A stretch of 64,000 nt of DNA from Aneurinibacillus sp. REN35 (lineage in GTDB: Bacteria > Bacillota > Bacilli > Aneurinibacillales > Aneurinibacillaceae). The notes under the pieces were generated by a model, which made no database searches, had not been told where the DNA came from, and saw only the letters and a list, made by a program, of their open reading frames with translations. Below, in pieces: positions 63,062 through 64,000 of the stretch. The stretch spans positions 496,001-560,000 of the forward strand of contig NZ_JBFTXJ020000002.1 in the NCBI RefSeq assembly GCF_041379945.2, given 5' to 3'. Both the position numbers and the translations under genes were made by a program. Position 1 is the first letter of the stretch, and every line of letters starts with the position of its first letter.

Positions 63062-63090
63062 TTGACAGGAAGAGCGTTTCACGTTAAAAT
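63062..63090 (+). promoter_or_regulatory. Consensus promoter of a structured leader
   Basis: TTGACA (63062-63067) and TAAAAT (63085-63090) with a 17-bp spacer, predicting an RNA start near 63097. Confidence 0.75.
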
Positions 63091-63096
63091 CCATTT

Positions 63097-63178
63097 GACC
63101 ACTACAAGGTACATACATGGATTCTTTTGAAGTGCTAAGGTCAATCCCATGTCCTTGCTTCTTCAAAAGAATTTTTTA
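63097..63178 (+). ncRNA. Candidate attenuated leader or small RNA
   Basis: From the promoter, about 80 nt end in a long hairpin ATTCTTTTGAAG / CTTCAAAAGAAT with T6. A competing fold is visible: TTGACC (63095-63100) with GGTCAA (63139-63144), and ACATGGATT with AATCCCATGT. It may be a regulated leader for the gene 120 bp on, or a stand-alone small RNA. Confidence 0.5.
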
Positions 63179-63294
63179 TTGCGTTTGTTTTCTTCCGCCG
63201 CATTGAACCGTACGGTACGGCAAAAGCACACACCCAAGAGATAAGAAAACGAGGCGTATATTGCGCTTCGTCGCAAGTAGGGAGGCAGATAGGG

Positions 63295-63543
63295 ATGAAA
63301 AAAACGCTGTTTATTTTGAGTAAACGTGAAGATGAGACTGCCAATGAGATCATTGCAGAAGCAGAAGACGGCACCATCGTTCTCGTACAGGATGCGGTTC
63401 ATCGCGTGGAAGACTGGCCGCTGCCAGTTTATGTGGAAAAAGAGGAAGCAGAAGCGAACGGACTTCATTCTTCACATTCTTTAGTGGAGGAAGAAGACAT
63501 ACTTAATATGATTGAAACGCATGAATGTGTTGTTGTCATGTAG
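63295..63543 (+). CDS. TusB/DsrH-like small protein, 82 aa
   Basis: An 82-aa soluble protein. MKKTLFILSKRED, GTIVLVQDAVHRV and PLPVYVEKEEAEANGL follow the DsrH/TusB layout of sulfur-relay proteins, with the short strand-helix pattern and a final VVVM. No partner TusC/TusD is nearby. AGGGAGG upstream. The resemblance is by eye. Confidence 0.65.
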   Translation: MKKTLFILSKREDETANEIIAEAEDGTIVLVQDAVHRVEDWPLPVYVEKEEAEANGLHSSHSLVEEEDILNMIETHECVVVM

Positions 63544-63573
63544 AAAATAGGACAGCATACGCACAGCGCACAA

Positions 63574-63595
63574 AGACCGGGTTCTCCCGGTTTTT
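63574..63595 (+). terminator. Terminator after the TusB-like gene
   Basis: ACCGGG and CCCGGT arms with TTTTT on the plus strand. Confidence 0.8.
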
Positions 63596-63653
63596 ATGTG
63601 TATCAATATATACTTGCTGCGCGAAGAAGGAGCGAGGAGGAGGACGATACTCA

Positions 63654-64000
63654 ATGTATAAAATGGTTGCGATTGATATGGATGATACGCTGCTCACAGA
63701 TGAACTTACGATTACACCGGGAACAGTGGATGCCATTGCACATGCAATGAAAGCAGGTGTTATGATCACTCTGGCAACCGGGCGTATGTTTCCCTCCGCT
63801 CTTCCCTTCGCATCACAGCTTGGTCTGAATGTCCCTGTGATTACGTATCAAGGAGCCATTGTGAAAAACATCGCCGGAGATGCGACGATGTATGAACGGT
63901 TTGTGACACCGGATATCTCCCGTCGATTAATTGAGATTGCGCATAAGAAGGATCTGCACCTGCAAGTCTATCAAGACGATATTCTCTACTGCGCTAGGGA
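63654..64000 (+). CDS. Cof-type HAD-IIB phosphatase, 3' end cut
   Basis: The first ~115 residues of a sugar-phosphate/FMN-type HAD phosphatase: nucleophile motif AIDMDDTLLTD, motif II region LATGRMFPSAL and YQGAIVKN. The rest lies beyond the window. ATG after GAGGAGG. Confidence 0.93.
   Translation, partial: MYKMVAIDMDDTLLTDELTITPGTVDAIAHAMKAGVMITLATGRMFPSALPFASQLGLNVPVITYQGAIVKNIAGDATMYERFVTPDISRRLIEIAHKKDLHLQVYQDDILYCAR

Noticed and set aside
63163-63468. 101-codon frame antisense to the TusB-like gene
   Set aside because: Overlaps a terminator and a well-supported gene; no recognisable domains.

Overview
The window looks like chromosomal DNA of a Gram-positive, spore-forming member of the Bacillales, probably from the Brevibacillus/Aneurinibacillus side of Paenibacillaceae. 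This is inferred from close relatives of Bacillus proteins (AddAB, C-terminal Fe-S type Fnr, SigO/RsoA/YvrJ, KapD, YkpA-type ABC-F, IspA), strong GGAGG ribosome binding sites, frequent TTG/GTG starts and moderate GC content. I saw no rRNA, tRNA, insertion sequence, prophage or CRISPR array.

Layout. 1-7.7 kb: addB-addA recombination nuclease (addA cut by the window edge) behind a sirtuin. 7.8-14.7 kb: an oxygen-sensing Fnr, a nicotinamidase, an SDR dehydrogenase, a MATE exporter, small unknown proteins and a chemotaxis receptor. 14.7-16.7 kb: a PLP decarboxylase-chemoreceptor operon preceded by a cyclic-di-GMP-I riboswitch with a terminator. 16.8-20 kb: vitamin B6 synthesis genes pdxS-pdxT and a MocR regulator, with a shared operator word at both promoters. 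20.1-27.2 kb: a thioesterase, then a putrescine-use regulon (aminotransferase, aldehyde dehydrogenase, sigma-54 activator, permease) with two recognisable -24/-12 promoters. 27.6-29.8 kb: topoisomerase III.

29.9-46.7 kb is the standout region. It is a leftward gene series, probably one long operon, that starts with a CHASE2-adenylate cyclase, a FecR-domain protein and an NHL beta-propeller protein. It continues through a cNMP-domain CPBP membrane protein and a three-part fusion (cNMP domain, SLC13-like transporter, type-1 periplasmic binding protein). It ends in an NHLM-type peptide export cassette (HlyD, C39 peptidase-ABC, second ABC), two nitrile-hydratase-leader precursor peptides and a double-GNAT acyltransferase. 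A Crp-like regulator with an intact cyclic-nucleotide pocket lies just beyond the cyclase. A CRP/Fnr-type operator is centred 41.5 bp upstream of the inferred start of the precursor genes. The reading offered here is an acylated ribosomal peptide (selidamide-like) made and exported under extracytoplasmic, cAMP-mediated control.

47-64 kb: an uncharacterised exported protein, arylamine N-acetyltransferase, HxlR regulator, BASS-family transporter, lipoprotein, and a BlaI/BlaR-type pair with two clear operators. Then come a split-sigma-factor operon (sigO-yvrJ-rsoA) running into an intracellular subtilisin, a signal-less metal-receptor protein, a cytochrome P450, YkpA-like ABC-F, a degenerate secreted SNase-fold protein, KapD exonuclease, a K+ channel, a TusB/DsrH-like small protein behind a structured leader RNA, and the start of a Cof-type HAD phosphatase.

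All start sites, families and regulatory sites were read by eye. No database search or folding program was run.
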